Part shown: one piece after another, positions 1-10,369 of the stretch
How the letters are laid out: the number at the start of each line of letters is the position of its first letter
Numbering within the stretch: position 1 is the stretch's first letter
Origin: Chlamydia avium 10DC88
Lineage (GTDB): Bacteria; Chlamydiota; Chlamydiia; Chlamydiales; Chlamydiaceae
Direction of reading: 5' to 3'
DNA: 64,000 bases
Assembly: GCF_000583875.1 (NCBI RefSeq)
Contig: NZ_CP006571.1
Location: 1-64,000 of the forward strand
Notes under the pieces: model-generated
What the model was told of the DNA's origin: nothing
The model's input: only the letters and a program-made list of their open reading frames with translations
Databases searched by the model: none
Program-made: the position numbers and the translations under genes

Positions 1-2453
1 TTGCTAGTTACTCCAGCTGCTGCTTGGGGAAGTTCTGATGGAGAATCGCTTGATAATGGTGATGCTATGCCTCTGGTTCCACCTACAGACTCTGAGACTG
101 CTGTTTGTGTTGCAGGACTTGGCGTGCTTACGGTACTTCCTGTGGAAGTTGCTGAAGATAATACGTTAGACAAACTTGCTGCTACTCCAGCTGCTGCATC
201 CTGAAGTTTAGATCCGCTGCGATCTGTTTCTAGTATTTCTGCTGTTTGAGAACGTGGGAGTTGTTCCACGGTAGCACTTTGCTGTGGAGTTGTTGTAGTA
301 ACTACAGTATGAGGTGTTAGCAGAGAACCTACTAAACCTCCTGATCCTGTACTTACGCGGAAGGCAGCAATAATTCCTCCTACAGAATTATTTTGTCCAC
401 CAACTAAGTTTCCATCTTTATCAAAGCTTTTATCTAGGTGGGCTCTTAATCTTGGTAGCAGGTATTCTAATGACTTGGATCTAGTGGTTTGGGTAGCAGT
501 TACCAGTTTTGATGTTGTTGATGCAGGCTGTGTCCTGGGTTTCCCTGAAGAGCGTGCCACTGAGCTTTGAGGACTTGTTTCTGACGTTTTAGAGCTTTGA
601 TTTGTAGTTTCCGTTTTTGTTGTTTCTGGTTTAGTGGGGGAGGGTTGTCTATTAGCTTCAACATCGTCAATGACTTGACCAAGATTTTGATTTACAGGAA
701 TCGGTTCCCCTTCACTATCTTGAGGATAAACGACATTTAAGTGACTACGAACGCTGTCTAGGATATTTTGGAGTTCACCTTCATCCTCTTCAATTCCCTG
801 AGTTTGCTTACTCCTGTTTGTTTCGTCGCCACGGTTAACGTTGCCGATGTCTCCAGAAACACCCCCAGAGGCATTATCATCATCATTTCGATCATTAACC
901 CTATCAGTTTGGGGAGTTGTATCTAACAATACAGTAGGCTGCCAAGTTCCATTTTCCGATGTTCTAACTACGGTACCCAAATCCTGGTTTCCTTGATGAT
1001 GATTTCCTTCCTGATCGTAAACAGTATCCAAATGTTGTCTCACATGTTGTAAAACTTCTGATAGGGTTTCAGAAGACATACCTGTGATATTTGTTCCCCC
1101 ACGAGATGGAGGAGGAGGTCCTGGAGGCGGAGGCACCTCTGTATCAATATCTTCAGTAGTACTTTCAATATTGGAAGATTCATTGCTTGTTTTATCCACA
1201 TTACTTGTATCCTCGGTATTTTCAGTAGTGGATACCTGATCTCCTTCTGAGGCTCCCGTAGATACTGATGTCGAGGTTGTTCCTCCTGTGACATCCACAC
1301 GAGTATGAATACCTCCCAAATTAATATTAATTGTTGGCATTTGGAAGGGAGATGCTGCTCCTTCTCCTCTTCCAGCTCCTCCTCCAGGTTTTCGGGTTTC
1401 TTGAGAGAAGGCAACGCCATCGTCTGGTTGAGGAGGTCGTGATGTGGTATTCCAGTTAATACCATCAAAGCCTCCCATGTCTCCCCAAATTTCTCCCGAC
1501 TTTACTTTTGTTCCTCGACGCCACACAGAAGGTGTATAGTCACCACTGGATTCTTTTTTATTCCAAGGACCATAGACTACTGTAGTTTTAAATTTCATAC
1601 TCATCAGTAGATGAGAGTATTCTCCAGTTGCTCCTGTGCGTCTTTCTATATCGGGGCGTACGCGATTTTCAAAATCAGCATGGAATGTTTCGTAGCCGAC
1701 ACAAAATCTGGCAACACATCTATCTAATTCACCTACGTCAGTAATTGGAGCTTTAGTTCTTCCGTTAGTAACGGATATTGAACATGCGGAATTCCAATCT
1801 CCATTCCTTATAAAGATAAAACTTCCTCTTGCATGGTCGCGGTAGACGATATGTCCACCTTTCGTGACAAGCTTAGCTTGTACAGAAGGAGTTGCTAGGA
1901 ATTTTAAAATCGAAGCTTTATCTGTGGGATCGTAGGAGGGAATTTGCATAGAGGGGAGGCCTCCGGGTCCCTCAGATCGTGCAGCTCCTTCTGTAACTAC
2001 GGTCCCTGTTAATTCCTCTAGACTTCTTAAAGCATCATCAGCATGAATTGATGGATCTTCTCCTTCTGCGCCTCCTACTGATGTATCTGAAGATACAGAA
2101 GAATCACTATCGCTACTTGAGGTACTTTCACTTCTATTGCGTCCTCCAAGAAGAATACGTCCTCCCATAAGGTTGGCTGCTGTTGCCGTAGCTTGTGTGG
2201 CTCCAGAACCTGTAGTTGTAACTGTGTGTCCTTCTCTAGTGAATACCACGCTATCCGGTGAGCCTAAGGATTCTGCTTGTGAAACTACAGGTTCTGCTGT
2301 AGAACTTACATTTTCAGCTGTAGCTGCAGCAGAACCCGAGCCTGTGGAGGTTATAGAGTGATCTCCTAGTGTTGATGAGACTGTTACTGAAGGAGAAGTC
2401 GTCGTTGTGGTAGTAACACTCGTCGTAAACTGGTTATTAATGGGGGACGTCAT
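1..2453 (-). CDS. tarp: Tarp, translocated actin-recruiting phosphoprotein (N-terminal part; C-terminus off the window)
   Basis: Open reading frame of 817 codons from ATG at 2453 to the window edge with no stop, so the C-terminus is missing. Tarp is a type III effector that enters the host cell at invasion and nucleates actin. The product starts with a Ser/Thr-rich low-complexity stretch. It has a proline-rich patch at residues 441-449 (PPPPGPPPP), the kind that supports Tarp oligomerisation. Three related segments lie near residues 464-497, 561-597 and 660-695, each with an R-x-H-L-D/N core. I do not see the long tyrosine repeats of C. trachomatis Tarp, but Y479 and Y576 sit in acidic contexts. 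It is divergent from murA, the neighbour expected in Chlamydia. Identity rests on context and composition. Confidence 0.85.
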   Translation of the reverse strand, partial: MTSPINNQFTTSVTTTTTTSPSVTVSSTLGDHSITSTGSGSAAATAENVSSTAEPVVSQAESLGSPDSVVFTREGHTVTTTGSGATQATATAANLMGGRILLGGRNRSESTSSSDSDSSVSSDTSVGGAEGEDPSIHADDALRSLEELTGTVVTEGAARSEGPGGLPSMQIPSYDPTDKASILKFLATPSVQAKLVTKGGHIVYRDHARGSFIFIRNGDWNSACSISVTNGRTKAPITDVGELDRCVARFCVGYETFHADFENRVRPDIERRTGATGEYSHLLMSMKFKTTVVYGPWNKKESSGDYTPSVWRRGTKVKSGEIWGDMGGFDGINWNTTSRPPQPDDGVAFSQETRKPGGGAGRGEGAASPFQMPTININLGGIHTRVDVTGGTTSTSVSTGASEGDQVSTTENTEDTSNVDKTSNESSNIESTTEDIDTEVPPPPGPPPPSRGGTNITGMSSETLSEVLQHVRQHLDTVYDQEGNHHQGNQDLGTVVRTSENGTWQPTVLLDTTPQTDRVNDRNDDDNASGGVSGDIGNVNRGDETNRSKQTQGIEEDEGELQNILDSVRSHLNVVYPQDSEGEPIPVNQNLGQVIDDVEANRQPSPTKPETTKTETTNQSSKTSETSPQSSVARSSGKPRTQPASTTSKLVTATQTTRSKSLEYLLPRLRAHLDKSFDKDGNLVGGQNNSVGGIIAAFRVSTGSGGLVGSLLTPHTVVTTTTPQQSATVEQLPRSQTAEILETDRSGSKLQDAAAGVAASLSNVLSSATSTGSTVSTPSPATQTAVSESVGGTRGIASPLSSDSPSELPQAAAGVTS

Positions 2454-2681
2454 GATTTAAACTAAAATAAACAATATTTATTTTAATTAAAATTGTAAAC
2501 AAAACTATTTATTATTATCTTTTGTTTTTTTCTTATTAAAAGTGTTTTTATTGAGAATTATGTTTTAATTACTGTAATTAAATAACATTTGTTTCAAATG
2601 CAGATGAAAAGTTTGTATGGAAAATAACTAGATAGAAGGTTAACTTTTCTTTAAGACGATGAGAAAATAGTGGAGAGGGGA

Positions 2682-4016
2682 ATGCTTTCAGTAGAGGTAT
2701 TCGGAGGATGCACACTTCAAGGCTCCGTACGTGTTTCCGGAGCAAAAAACTCTACAACTAAATTACTTGTGGCTTCGTTATTATCTGATCGTAAATGTGT
2801 GCTACGTAATGTCCCAGATATTGGTGATGTTCGTTTGACAGTAGAACTTTGCCAATCCCTAGGTTCTCTGGTGCTTTGGGATAAACAAGAAGAAGTTATT
2901 GAAATTCAGACTCCTACGATTCAGCTGACACAGGTGCCGGCACAATTCTCTCGGGTCAATCGTGTTCCGATTTTATTGTTAGGAGCTCTTCTAGCTCGTT
3001 GCCCAGAAGGTATTCAAGTTCCTTGTATTGGTGGGGATGCTATTGGAGAGCGTTCCTTAAATTTTCATCTCGAGGGATTAGAGAAATTAGGAGCACAGAT
3101 ATCTTATGATGAAGAAGAAGAAAGATATTTTGCTAAAGCTCCTCAAGGTCTTGTAGGAGCGTATGTAACTCTCCCTTATCCTTCTGTAGGGGCTACGGAA
3201 AATCTGATTTTGGCTGCTGTTCGTGCTCAGGGAAGAACAATTATTAAAAATGCAGCCTTAGAAGTAGAAATCTTAGATTTGATTCTATTTTTACAGAAGG
3301 CTGGAGTAGAGATCACAGCAGGGAATGACCGCACGATTGAAATTTTTGGTTGTAAGGATTTTCATGAGGTCAATCATTGGATAATTCCGGATAAGATAGA
3401 AGCAGCATCATTTGGGATGGCAGCCGTAGTTACAGGAGGGAGAGTTTTTGTAGAAAATGCTGTTCAAGATACGATGATTCCTTTCCTTAAGGTGTTACGA
3501 TCCCTAGGAGGAGGTTTCTCAGTTCTAGATAATGGAATTGAATTTTTCTATGATGGCCCTTTACAAGGGGGAGTTGTTTTAGAAACGGATGTACATCCTG
3601 GGTTCGTAACTGATTGGCAACAACCCTTTTCTGTTCTTCTGTCTCAAGCTCAAGGATCTTCCGTAATTCATGAAACAGTCCATGAAAATCGTTTAGGATA
3701 TCTCCAAGGATTGCAGGACATGGGAGCAAGCTGTCAATTATTTTATCAATGTTTAAGTTCAAAGACTTGTCGCTATTCAACAGGGAACTTTCCTCACAGT
3801 GCGGTAATTCATGGAGCAACGTCTTTAAAAGCCGCTCATTTGGTGATTCCCGATCTTCGTGCAGGATTTGCTTATATTATGGCTGCGCTCATTGCTAGAG
3901 GAGGAGCTTCTATAATAGATAACGTTGAAATCCTAGATCGCGGATACTCCAATTGGATGGAAAAACTTAGAGCCCTAGGGGCGCAAATACAATTAGTCGA
4001 ACCCGCCATGTTATAG
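2682..4016 (+). CDS. murA: UDP-N-acetylglucosamine 1-carboxyvinyltransferase
   Basis: Catalyses the first committed step of peptidoglycan precursor synthesis, transferring enolpyruvate from PEP to UDP-GlcNAc in the cytoplasm. The 444-residue product has the K22-N23 pair and the full EPSP-synthase-like fold length. In the active-site loop GGDAIGER, Asp119 stands where most bacteria have the fosfomycin-sensitive Cys. Asp at this position is known in chlamydial MurA and gives natural fosfomycin resistance. A GTG at 2670 is in frame, but ATG at 2682 directly follows GGAGAGG and gives the start expected for the family. The 3' end overlaps the convergent argS by 6 bp. Confidence 0.95.
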   Translation: MLSVEVFGGCTLQGSVRVSGAKNSTTKLLVASLLSDRKCVLRNVPDIGDVRLTVELCQSLGSLVLWDKQEEVIEIQTPTIQLTQVPAQFSRVNRVPILLLGALLARCPEGIQVPCIGGDAIGERSLNFHLEGLEKLGAQISYDEEEERYFAKAPQGLVGAYVTLPYPSVGATENLILAAVRAQGRTIIKNAALEVEILDLILFLQKAGVEITAGNDRTIEIFGCKDFHEVNHWIIPDKIEAASFGMAAVVTGGRVFVENAVQDTMIPFLKVLRSLGGGFSVLDNGIEFFYDGPLQGGVVLETDVHPGFVTDWQQPFSVLLSQAQGSSVIHETVHENRLGYLQGLQDMGASCQLFYQCLSSKTCRYSTGNFPHSAVIHGATSLKAAHLVIPDLRAGFAYIMAALIARGGASIIDNVEILDRGYSNWMEKLRALGAQIQLVEPAML

Positions 4017-5702
4017 CTTATCTAATGTTCGTAGTCCTAATAGGTGCATTCCTGTTTCTAGGGTTTTTTCAACAAGAGCACAGAGGTATAGACGTTCTTT
4101 TTGGTAAGGTGATCCTATAATGTGACAATCTCGAAAGAAGGCGTTAAATTTATTGATTAGCGTGTATAGGTAATCAGTAAGCATATGAGGGCATAGGCTA
4201 GTTAGGGTATCTTTAATAGCTTCTGGGAAGCGTAATAAAGCTACTGCTAATGCCTCTTCAGATGGTTCTTGGATATTTGCTGTTGCTTCTAGACTTAATT
4301 GTGAAATACCTAAACGGCGTTTAATCCCCTGGATACGTACATAGGCATAAAGTAAAAATAAGGCAGTATTTCCTTCAAAACGCAACATTTTCTCAAAAGA
4401 AAAGACATAGTCATTGGTACGATGAGAAGAGAGATCAGCGTATTTAATTGCATTGATACCTAAGATAGGAGCACGTTCTATAATTTCCTCATCCGACATA
4501 TCAGGACGATGTTTTTTTAATGTAGCTTTCGCTTGATCTATAGATGCATCTAGTAGTTCTTTGAGTTTGATATTATCTCCAGAACGTGTTTTAAATTTTT
4601 TCCCTGTAGAATCTAGGACAAGGCCAAAACCTACATGAGAAAATACCCCTTTATGGGGAAGGTATCCTGCGGCCAATGATGTCGCTTCAATCAGTTGAAA
4701 GTGCAATGATTGACCAAGGTCAGTAACAATAATAATTCGATCCGCATGGTCTTGTTGTATGCGATAGCGCATAGCCGCTAAATCTGTAGTAGCGTAGTTA
4801 TAACCCCCATCACTTTTTTGTACTATAAGGGGGATAGGGGATCCTTCATGGAAAACACATTTTGCATTGTCAGAAATTGTGATTAAGTTTTTATTCTCTA
4901 AATCTTGGATAATTTCAGGAAGAAGTGGATTGTAGAAAGATTCTCCACGTTTTTCAATGGTGATATCTAAAATAGTATAAATCTTTTGGAATTCTTTCTC
5001 TGAGATTTCACAAATAGATTTCCATAGTGCTAATGCTTGAGGATCACCCGACTGTAGAGCAACAACGCTATTTTGAGAACGCTTTTTAAAATCTTCATTT
5101 TGAGAGAAACAAGTATAAGCTTTTTTATACAACTCGGTTAAATCTTCTAAGTTTTGTATATCCTGAGAAGACTCTTCTTGGAGATAAGTAATTAACATCC
5201 CAAAAGCAGTTCCCCAATCACCAATATGATTAAGCCGTATAACTTCATGACCAACAAAGGCAAACACACGAGCTAAACAGTCCCCAATAATAGTGGATCG
5301 TAAGTGACCCACATGCATGTCCTTTGCAATATTGGGAGAAGAGAAATCAATAACTACTTTTTGAGGATAAGCAACACGAAATCCTTGACAAAGATTCTTA
5401 GAAAATGTCTCTAAAGCATCTGACAAGAACCTTTTAGAGAAAGTGAAATTAATAAATCCAGCCCCAGCAATCTCTATAGAAGAGAAGGCTTCCTGAGGAA
5501 TATATTGAACAATAGCTTCTGCAATGGCTTTTGGGGGCATTTTCAATGTGCGAGCAAGTTTCATTGCATCGTTACACTGGTAGTGGCCAAACAGATCCTT
5601 AGTCGATTGAGTGATATCGGGAGAGATCTCAGTAATCTGAGGAAAAGCAGAATGTATTGCAGTAGTACATAAAGAAGATAAAAAGGATAAAAGAGTTGGC
5701 AT
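4011..5702 (-). CDS. argS: Arginyl-tRNA synthetase
   Basis: Class I aminoacyl-tRNA synthetase that charges tRNA-Arg. At 563 residues it has normal family length. It has an N-terminal Add-1-like region, the HIGH-type signature HVGH at residues 130-133 inside [20 protein letters not shown], and a KMSKS-like loop [10 protein letters not shown], the relaxed form usual in ArgRS. The C-terminal DALR anticodon-binding domain is recognisable from [11 protein letters not shown] onward. It is the last gene of the reverse group uppS-cdsA-cmk-plsC-argS and lies 9 bp after plsC. Confidence 0.96.
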   Translation of the reverse strand: MPTLLSFLSSLCTTAIHSAFPQITEISPDITQSTKDLFGHYQCNDAMKLARTLKMPPKAIAEAIVQYIPQEAFSSIEIAGAGFINFTFSKRFLSDALETFSKNLCQGFRVAYPQKVVIDFSSPNIAKDMHVGHLRSTIIGDCLARVFAFVGHEVIRLNHIGDWGTAFGMLITYLQEESSQDIQNLEDLTELYKKAYTCFSQNEDFKKRSQNSVVALQSGDPQALALWKSICEISEKEFQKIYTILDITIEKRGESFYNPLLPEIIQDLENKNLITISDNAKCVFHEGSPIPLIVQKSDGGYNYATTDLAAMRYRIQQDHADRIIIVTDLGQSLHFQLIEATSLAAGYLPHKGVFSHVGFGLVLDSTGKKFKTRSGDNIKLKELLDASIDQAKATLKKHRPDMSDEEIIERAPILGINAIKYADLSSHRTNDYVFSFEKMLRFEGNTALFLLYAYVRIQGIKRRLGISQLSLEATANIQEPSEEALAVALLRFPEAIKDTLTSLCPHMLTDYLYTLINKFNAFFRDCHIIGSPYQKERLYLCALVEKTLETGMHLLGLRTLDKL

Positions 5703-5711
5703 ATACTTTAA

Positions 5712-6359
5712 CTAGGGGACCTCATCTATACAACCATTTTCATACCAAGATTTTAATTCAGCAATTTTTTGCATAATCCTATCAGTAGCAATTTGATATG
5801 CTTCTTTCTTATTTATAGAGTCATTGTTAATTAAATCATTAAAGGTTAAGGGAGTCCCGAAAACACAGGTAATTGTTTTCCATAATTTAGGAAATTTTTG
5901 ATGGCGATTGAAAATATCGTAAGTTCCTCCAATATATACGGGAATTACAGGTACACCAGTTTTAATTGCCATTAAACCAACACCAATTTTCCCAGGAAGT
6001 AATTCTCCTGTGGGACTTCGCTCTCCTTCCGGGTAAATAATTAATTTTTTCTGTTTTTTAAACAAATGAGAAGCAGCTTTAAATGCTCCTGCATTTCCCT
6101 CACCTCGCTTAATAGGATAACATCCCCATTGTTTTTGTAACCAGGAGACGATAGGATTACTAAACAGAGTAGATCGTGCCAAGTGGTATAAACACCCTCG
6201 TACAGATAATTCTATCGCTATTGGATCAAAGTAAGAATTATGATTAGCAGCAACAATAGCTGCTCCTTTAATTAAGTTTTTCTTTACTCCATAGGTTTTG
6301 AGCCTATAGAAAAGAAAAAATATAACACGTGTAAAGAATTTACAAATTGTAAAAATCAT
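5712..6359 (-). CDS. plsC: 1-acyl-sn-glycerol-3-phosphate acyltransferase
   Basis: Acylates lysophosphatidic acid to phosphatidic acid at the inner membrane, the substrate for CdsA encoded just upstream. The 215-residue product starts with a hydrophobic anchor (about residues 1-20). It carries the HX4D catalytic motif (NHNSYFDP, His40 and Asp45) and the EGERSPTGE phosphate-binding motif. Its start codon overlaps the end of cmk by 4 bp, which indicates translational coupling. The chain plsC-cmk-cdsA-uppS is a membrane-lipid operon in which cmk also supplies CDP for CDP-diacylglycerol formation. Confidence 0.93.
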   Translation of the reverse strand: MIFTICKFFTRVIFFLFYRLKTYGVKKNLIKGAAIVAANHNSYFDPIAIELSVRGCLYHLARSTLFSNPIVSWLQKQWGCYPIKRGEGNAGAFKAASHLFKKQKKLIIYPEGERSPTGELLPGKIGVGLMAIKTGVPVIPVYIGGTYDIFNRHQKFPKLWKTITCVFGTPLTFNDLINNDSINKKEAYQIATDRIMQKIAELKSWYENGCIDEVP

Positions 6360-7009
6360 GATTGCTTTTGAGAGACTAAAGCTAAAATTTGCTCTAAAAC
6401 CTGGCTTATTGTCAAATCAGAAGAATCTAAAATTACAGCTCCTTCTGGAATAACTAAAGGGTCCAGTAGGCGTCGACGGTCTGCCTCATCACGTTGTAAG
6501 AGTTCTTTTAGTAGCTCTTCTTGTGATAAGGAAGTTTTCGGTAAATCGTTTATTCTACGCGAGGCCCGGATTTCTGGACGCGCAGTTAAAAAAATTTTAA
6601 TGTCTGCATTAGGGAAAACTTTGGATCCCATATCACGTCCTTCAAATACGCAATTGCCCAATTCAGAATATTTTCTTTGTAATTGTTGCATAAAAGAACG
6701 AACTTCAGGAATCTGAGAAAGTTGAGATGCTGCGCGAGCGACTTCTTGCGTCTCTAATTCTGTAGAAAGTTGGGAGCCATTTAAAAAGGATTTCAGTGGC
6801 TCTCCAGAGACAAATGAGAAGGAAAAAGGAGGATGAGAAAGAAGCTTTTCTATAGGAATATTTGACCAACAGTCTTGTAATCGTGTATACGCTAACGTAC
6901 GATACATAACTCCAGTGTTACAATAATTAAAATGTAACTTCTTAGCTAGAGCTCGTGCTATAGTGCTTTTCCCCGTTCCAGAGGGGCCGTCGATTGTAAT
7001 TATCATCAT
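6356..7009 (-). CDS. cmk: Cytidylate kinase
   Basis: Phosphorylates CMP or dCMP to the diphosphate. The 217-residue product has the P-loop GPSGTGKST at residues 8-16, the NMP-binding [11 protein letters not shown] segment, the [14 protein letters not shown] motif of cytidylate kinases (most have GRDIGT) and the lid [13 protein letters not shown]. It overlaps both plsC and cdsA by 4 bp, so the three genes are probably translated together. No unusual features. Confidence 0.95.
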   Translation of the reverse strand: MMIITIDGPSGTGKSTIARALAKKLHFNYCNTGVMYRTLAYTRLQDCWSNIPIEKLLSHPPFSFSFVSGEPLKSFLNGSQLSTELETQEVARAASQLSQIPEVRSFMQQLQRKYSELGNCVFEGRDMGSKVFPNADIKIFLTARPEIRASRRINDLPKTSLSQEELLKELLQRDEADRRRLLDPLVIPEGAVILDSSDLTISQVLEQILALVSQKQS

Positions 7010-7920
7010 CCAATAAACATTGTTGTTTGAGTGATAGCAAGCATAACATATGTAATAGGAGTAGACAGAAGTAAAGAATCTAATGTATCTAACATCCCTC
7101 CAACTGCTTGTAACCGATTACTATTTTTCATCCGCGCTTCACGTTTAAAAATAGACTCGATAATATCACCAAAAAATCCACTAATACCTAAAATTATCCC
7201 TAAAAAAATAAGAATCCCAGGCATAGCAATGAAATGATTAAAACGTGTAGGAATTTGTAGAAAAAATAGAACACTAATCAGCGTAGCTCCTATACATCCT
7301 GCTAAAAAACCTACAACAGTTTTATTAGGACTAATTTCTGGAGAGATTTTCTTTTGTCCTAAAGCTTTGCCAAAGAAATATCCAAAAATATCAGCACCTT
7401 TTGTTACTGCAATTAGGAAACATGCCCACCAAACTCCTAAAAAAGGTTCTTCAGTATGAGTGAACCCATAGAGAATATTTAAAAACAAACGCAGGGGAAT
7501 ACTCACATACATCATAGAAAATAAAGTAATTCCTGTAGTTCCCATAGGGCCAAGAGCTTGCTTCCTAGATTGGAAAGTATTCACTACTAGCCAGGTAAAG
7601 AGAAAAACCCAGGATAATAAAGAGAGATGGGGCAATAAATGATGCCAGCGAATAGCTAAAAAACTTATTAATAAAAAGGAAAATGAACCCAGAGCACTAT
7701 AATTACGATAGGCATAACCGAGTCTTACTTTTGCCATAGTACCGTATTCATAAGTTCCTACACCACCACATAGAGAAAGGATAAGACCTAAGGCAAAGGA
7801 GGTAATAGGAAATAACGAACTATATAGGAGAAGAATAAGAAAAGTTAAAACTAAAGAATGAACAACAACTCGTTGAAAAAGATCATGATACACAGGAGAT
7901 TTGAATTTATTCGTCTTCAC
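7006..7920 (-). CDS. cdsA: Phosphatidate cytidylyltransferase
   Basis: Integral membrane enzyme that makes CDP-diacylglycerol from phosphatidic acid and CTP. The 304-residue product has about eight hydrophobic segments. Near the C-terminus is the signature [14 protein letters not shown] followed by [12 protein letters not shown]. The usual sequence there is K-D-x5-PGHGG-x-DR-x-DS, so this copy is a relaxed version with Leu-Asp-Thr-Leu-Asp-Ser retained. It starts 2 bp after the uppS stop and overlaps cmk by 4 bp. Confidence 0.92.
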   Translation of the reverse strand: MKTNKFKSPVYHDLFQRVVVHSLVLTFLILLLYSSLFPITSFALGLILSLCGGVGTYEYGTMAKVRLGYAYRNYSALGSFSFLLISFLAIRWHHLLPHLSLLSWVFLFTWLVVNTFQSRKQALGPMGTTGITLFSMMYVSIPLRLFLNILYGFTHTEEPFLGVWWACFLIAVTKGADIFGYFFGKALGQKKISPEISPNKTVVGFLAGCIGATLISVLFFLQIPTRFNHFIAMPGILIFLGIILGISGFFGDIIESIFKREARMKNSNRLQAVGGMLDTLDSLLLSTPITYVMLAITQTTMFIG

Positions 7921-7922
7921 AG

Positions 7923-8673
7923 TTATTTACCTCCTCGTCGTGGTCGTTGTTGATAGTCTTTGATAGCATCCATGAGGTGGCTAGGTTGAAAATCCGGCCA
8001 CAGAACATCAGTTACATACAGCTCTGTATATGCTATTTGCCATAAGAGGAAATTACTGACACGCATTTCACCTCCCGTACGAATTAATAAATCAGGGTCA
8101 GGAAGTTCATAGGTATCTAAATAAGAACAAATTGTGTTTTCAGATACGGAGGATAAAGATATTTTTTGTTCACAATATCCCGGTGTAATTTTTTGAACGC
8201 ACGGACTAATTCGTCTTTTCCACCATAATTAAAAGCTAAAACAAGAGTATTTTTCGAAAATTTCTGAGTTTGTATAAGAATTTTTTTTATTTTTTTTGCA
8301 TTGTTTCTGGCAAAGCAGAGAGGTTCCCTATATAGCGCAAACGGATATGATTTTGAAGAAGATAAGGTAGTTGCTCATCCAGTTGTGAATCAAAAATAGA
8401 AAAAAGCTGTTGCACTTCTTCTTCTGATCTTAAGAAGTTCTCTGTGGAAAACGCAAATAACGTCAATATTTCAATACCTAAAGAAAATACTGACTCAATG
8501 ATGTTAGGGATAATTTTTGCTCCGTAATAGTGGGCGGAATTTTCTTTGACTTGACAGTTGGTACCGTGTTGCTGATGCCAACGCCGGTTGCCATCCATGA
8601 TAATCGCAATGTGTTTAGGTAGAGGCTTGGTAGATAAAATTGTTTGATCTTCCTGAGTTAAAAGCAGAGACAT
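7923..8673 (-). CDS. uppS: Isoprenyl (undecaprenyl) diphosphate synthase, apparently frameshifted twice
   Basis: cis-Prenyltransferase that makes the C55 carrier lipid for peptidoglycan and LPS sugars. The first frame (start 8673) has the signature [16 protein letters not shown] and stops at 8287. Adding one A to the 8-base run at 8290-8297 restores reading through [14 protein letters not shown] second added A, in the 6-base run at 8189-8194, restores [18 protein letters not shown] and the C-terminus PRRGGK, ending at 7923. Repaired length is about 250 residues, normal for the family. Since the enzyme is expected to be essential, both gaps look like sequence errors rather than decay. Confidence 0.85.
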
Positions 8674-9094
8674 TTCACATCACTTATGACGAGACTTCAA
8701 ATTTATGTTCACACTGATTCATCTGTAGAATTCACATGTTAAAAAACTTTTGCTATTTCTGAACACAACAGGAAAACAGAGAATCAAATTGAGACCCCGA
8801 GAGGCATAGTAGAAGAAAAACGTATATCTTGACAAGATGACATTCTTAGAGACAGTTTATTTATGATGATTCCTCCAGAGATACACAGATAGATCTCATT
8901 ATAGAAGAAATAATGTAAAATAAGATTTCTATTCTTAATTTCTAGTTATTTTGTGTTGAGCCTACTAATAAAAGAATTCAAAAAATAGAAGAAAATATAA
9001 TATTTTTTCAATGCTGGAGAGTGTTTTTTCTGTTTCTTTATTTTACATAGTTATTCGCATTGAGTATAGTTATTTGTAATTCTATTTTATTTTT
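8674..9094. other. Non-coding gap between uppS and the Inc-like gene
   Basis: A 421-bp A/T-rich stretch between divergent genes. I see no open frame with coding character and no tRNA or obvious hairpin. It presumably holds promoters for both directions, but I cannot place them with confidence. Confidence 0.5.
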
Positions 9095-10192
9095 ATGAAT
9101 ACGAGTAATACTTTGAATATTCTAGGGCGCTTTGCATGTATGCCGAAGTTTACTTTCATGTGTGCAGAACAAAGCAATATTTACCATTACATTCCTATGG
9201 CACGTCATTTGGCGAAGAAAATCATAGCAGGTATTTTTGTCCTTTTAGGAATCAGTATCTTTGCTTGTAGTGTTCTAGCAACAAGCATGTGCCAAACGTT
9301 TATGCCTTGCATAGGGTTATTTGTTCTCAGCATGCTTTTGTTCGTATTTGCCTATTGTCATTATGTAAAAGCATGGATGCGTTTAGAAATTCCTCAATGG
9401 CAGTTTGGTAAGCACACAGTATCGGGAATCTCTGAGAAAGAATATCATTCCTTACTATATACCTGGAGATTTACTTCTTTAGGAAGTTATTGTCATAGAC
9501 AAAATAAAAATGTGCATATTTGTGAAGGGACGAGAGAAAAGTTAAGAGAAGTTTTAGCATCAAGAGCAGAGCAAAAAAATGGAGTCTTTTTAATCCAGGA
9601 ATTAGATTTAGAAGCACTCCATCAACATCAGTTAGAAATAGAAACACAATATCAAAATATTTTTGAAATTCCACCAGAAATACGTCGTGATGTTGATAGT
9701 GTGTTAGAAACTGTAACCTCTGCTCCCCAAGTGATGGCAGTCCCTTGGTCAGAAAATTCTATTCATTCTCCTCAGGAAGTTATTTATACAAATATTCCGA
9801 GAAACACAGAAGAAGGAGAACTTGCACAGATTTCTGCGTATACAGAGGCGTATACACGTGCTTTTATTGAAGCAATACAAAGAGCCTCGTCATCGCATAT
9901 TATCAGTAAACAGGGAATTTGTTTATTGGTACCTCCTCTAGGAGTGGTAAAAGGAGAGTCTCCTGAGAAAACGCGTATGATGAAAATTCTTTCGAAAATA
10001 GCATTCCTACAGGCCACAGAATTTCTTGCTACGGAAGCTGTTCTTCCTGAAGATAAAAAACATCTCTCTATCACCGTTGTATTAATTGATCATCTGAGCA
10101 TAGCACCTTTACGGGCTATAGATACACCTCTAGTATGTTCTTTAGTAGAACAGAGCATTTGTTTTGCAGATTTAATGTCGTCTTCTTCCTAA
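9095..10192 (+). CDS. Unknown protein with a bilobed membrane hairpin (Inc-like)
   Basis: I do not recognise a named family. It lies between uppS and secDF, the position of hypothetical CT449 in C. trachomatis. The 365-residue product has two hydrophobic segments separated by a few residues (about 43-64 and 70-90), the arrangement used by inclusion-membrane proteins. A soluble C-terminal domain of about 270 residues follows. Within it, an alpha-beta-alpha pattern (AYTRAFIEAIQRA, then ICLLVPPLGVV, then KKHLSITVVLIDHLSIAP) resembles the second half of the protein at 57228-58328, which may be a distant relative. No Shine-Dalgarno precedes the ATG at 9095; later Met codons are possible starts. 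Confidence 0.7.
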   Translation: MNTSNTLNILGRFACMPKFTFMCAEQSNIYHYIPMARHLAKKIIAGIFVLLGISIFACSVLATSMCQTFMPCIGLFVLSMLLFVFAYCHYVKAWMRLEIPQWQFGKHTVSGISEKEYHSLLYTWRFTSLGSYCHRQNKNVHICEGTREKLREVLASRAEQKNGVFLIQELDLEALHQHQLEIETQYQNIFEIPPEIRRDVDSVLETVTSAPQVMAVPWSENSIHSPQEVIYTNIPRNTEEGELAQISAYTEAYTRAFIEAIQRASSSHIISKQGICLLVPPLGVVKGESPEKTRMMKILSKIAFLQATEFLATEAVLPEDKKHLSITVVLIDHLSIAPLRAIDTPLVCSLVEQSICFADLMSSSS

Positions 10193-10369
10193 GTGAAACT
10201 GGGGAGTATAGGTAGAATTTTCCATATCGGTTAGGACAACAACAGATTTTAATTGAAACTTTTATTCCATTAATTAAATTCATCGAGTCAGATCTTCGTT
10301 TGACGATTTTATTTTCAATTGGTATTTTGATCCGTTAGTATCTCTAGGCAAAATAAAAAGAGCTTCGCA

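Noticed and set aside
1040..1468. 142-codon minus-strand frame
   Set aside because: Out-of-frame shadow inside tarp, whose own frame is open across the whole segment.
3487..3819. 110-codon frame antisense to murA
   Set aside because: Lies wholly inside a clear conserved gene and has no coding character of its own.
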